Source: a virus
Strand: one strand, 5' to 3'
Virus record (IMG/VR): IMGVR_UViG_3300049847_000422
Coordinates: 1 to 40,009 of that record
DNA length: 40,009 nucleotides
Below the pieces are notes generated by a model. It did no database searches, had not been told where the DNA came from, and worked only from the letters and a program-made list of their open reading frames with translations. The number at the start of each line of letters is the position of its first letter. The stretch's first letter is position 1. Shown piece after piece: positions 39,556 to 40,009 of this stretch. A program made the translations under genes and the position numbers.

Positions 39556-40009
39556 AAGCGATATGGCTGTGACGTAGCCTTACGAGTTGTGAATGATGTG
39601 ATGGTTTAAGCTCTGAGTCTGTGAATTGAGACTCCTGAGATGGTATGAGTTTGTGATGAGAGACGTTGAAGACAGAGCTATCTGGGACGATAGTTTAAGC
39701 TCATCAGGGGATGAGAGCTGGGTACTCAGGACGAGTAACAAGCGAATGGAGTTGAGACGGTAGGCAGGAGACGGCGGAGAAGGCGAAGGGTTATCTGGGC
39801 TCTCGAGCCCGTGAGACGAGACAGTTTCACAGCTACAGATTTATCGCTCTTCAGTGTCCTCAGATAGAGGCTCCAACGAGCTCGAAAGTAGTCGCTCTCA
39901 GGGCGTGTCCGCTCCACGTTTTCGTGGATAGAATGGCCCATTTTAGGGCCTGTTCTCCACGGTTTGGTGGATCGATTTCTCTGTAGATGCACTGATAGCA
40001 AGGGGTTTG
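39556..40009 (-). promoter_or_regulatory. Leader/regulatory region of the minus-strand operon
   Basis: 454 bases. A 91-codon frame (39726-40001, minus) has no supporting feature. The plus strand is strongly purine-rich with repeated GAG, so the minus transcript is CUC-rich. Hairpins include GAGTCT / AGACTC (39616-39635) and GGGCTC-TC-GAGCCC (39797-39810). TTTAAGCTC occurs twice (about 39607 and 39696). The right end holds the palindrome cluster 39913-39971. It is a likely early promoter with long leader, or a replication origin. Confidence 0.45.
39913..39971. promoter_or_regulatory. Cluster of three palindromes: two TCCAC-N6-GTGGA repeats flanking GGCCCATTTTAGGGCC
   Basis: TCCAC-GTTTTC-GTGGA (39913-39928) and TCCAC-GGTTTG-GTGGA (39956-39971) flank a central element that reads AATGG-C-CCATT (39932-39942) and, overlapping it, GGCCC-ATTTTA-GGGCC (39935-39950). 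The repeats start 43 bases apart, about four helical turns. This is what an operator array for one or two dimeric regulators would look like; stem-loops in a leader RNA are the alternative. Confidence 0.55.

Noticed and set aside
39726-40001. Minus-strand open frame of 91 codons in the leader region
   Set aside because: It passes through the palindrome cluster and the CUC-rich stretch, with Arg/Leu/Ser-rich low-complexity composition and no domain. More likely leader than gene, though not excluded.
1-40009. CRISPR array
   Set aside because: I saw no regularly spaced direct repeats; the repeated elements are single hairpins or operator-like palindromes.
1-40009. Insertion sequence or transposase
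   Set aside because: No transposase-like gene or terminal-repeat-flanked unit was seen; the HNH gene and the integrase are explained by phage biology.

Overview
The window looks like part of a large tailed double-stranded DNA bacteriophage, or prophage, of a Bacteroidota host. Three things point to this. The tyrosine recombinase is of the Bacteroidota type. Genes start behind AT-rich leaders with few Shine-Dalgarno motifs. The gene set is phage-specific: an S74 tail-fibre end, a holin/spanin/endolysin cassette, rIIA/rIIB homologues, a full replication set, tRNAs and a tmRNA. Capsid and tail-tube genes are not visible and would lie left of position 1.

Layout. Positions 1-4613 on the plus strand hold the 3' end of a tail-fibre gene, exported proteins, a lysis cassette (holin candidates, a probable one-piece spanin, a lysozyme) and a metallophosphoesterase, ended by a strong terminator near 4840. 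Positions 4983-6744 (plus) hold the integrase, a possible excisionase-like protein and a small zinc protein. This meets the long minus-strand operon at a shared terminator (6758-6796). From 39.5 kb down to 6.8 kb everything is on the minus strand. In transcription order there are small early genes (39.5-37 kb); a tmRNA and a C5 cytosine methyltransferase (36.6-34.6 kb); about 1.1 kb of hairpin-rich, nearly gene-free sequence with one 50-codon ORF; an AT-rich accessory stretch with tRNAs and small genes (33.5-30.3 kb); an ATP-dependent ligase; many small unknown genes; and then the replication block. That block contains family A polymerase, a DnaA domain IV protein, dNMP kinase, SF1 and SF2 helicases, a DnaB-type helicase, a Sak4-like ATPase, two unknown proteins, a Toprim primase, rIIA, rIIB, an HNH nuclease, a winged helix protein and a 5'-3' exonuclease.

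How it fits together. The phage carries its own fork machinery (primase, helicase, polymerase, flap exonuclease, ligase), nucleotide supply (dNMP kinase), recombination (Sak4-like), DNA modification (methyltransferase) and parts of translation or ribosome rescue (tRNAs, tmRNA). The integrase suggests a temperate lifestyle or a temperate ancestor. Many genes overlap by 1-4 bases (ATGA, TAATG), which indicates long polycistronic messages.

Most notable are a complete phage-encoded tmRNA whose tag ends in -AEAA instead of the usual -LAA, the large structured intergenic region at 33.5-34.6 kb, and two families of inverted repeats near the start of the minus-strand operon, one of which recurs just upstream of the integrase.
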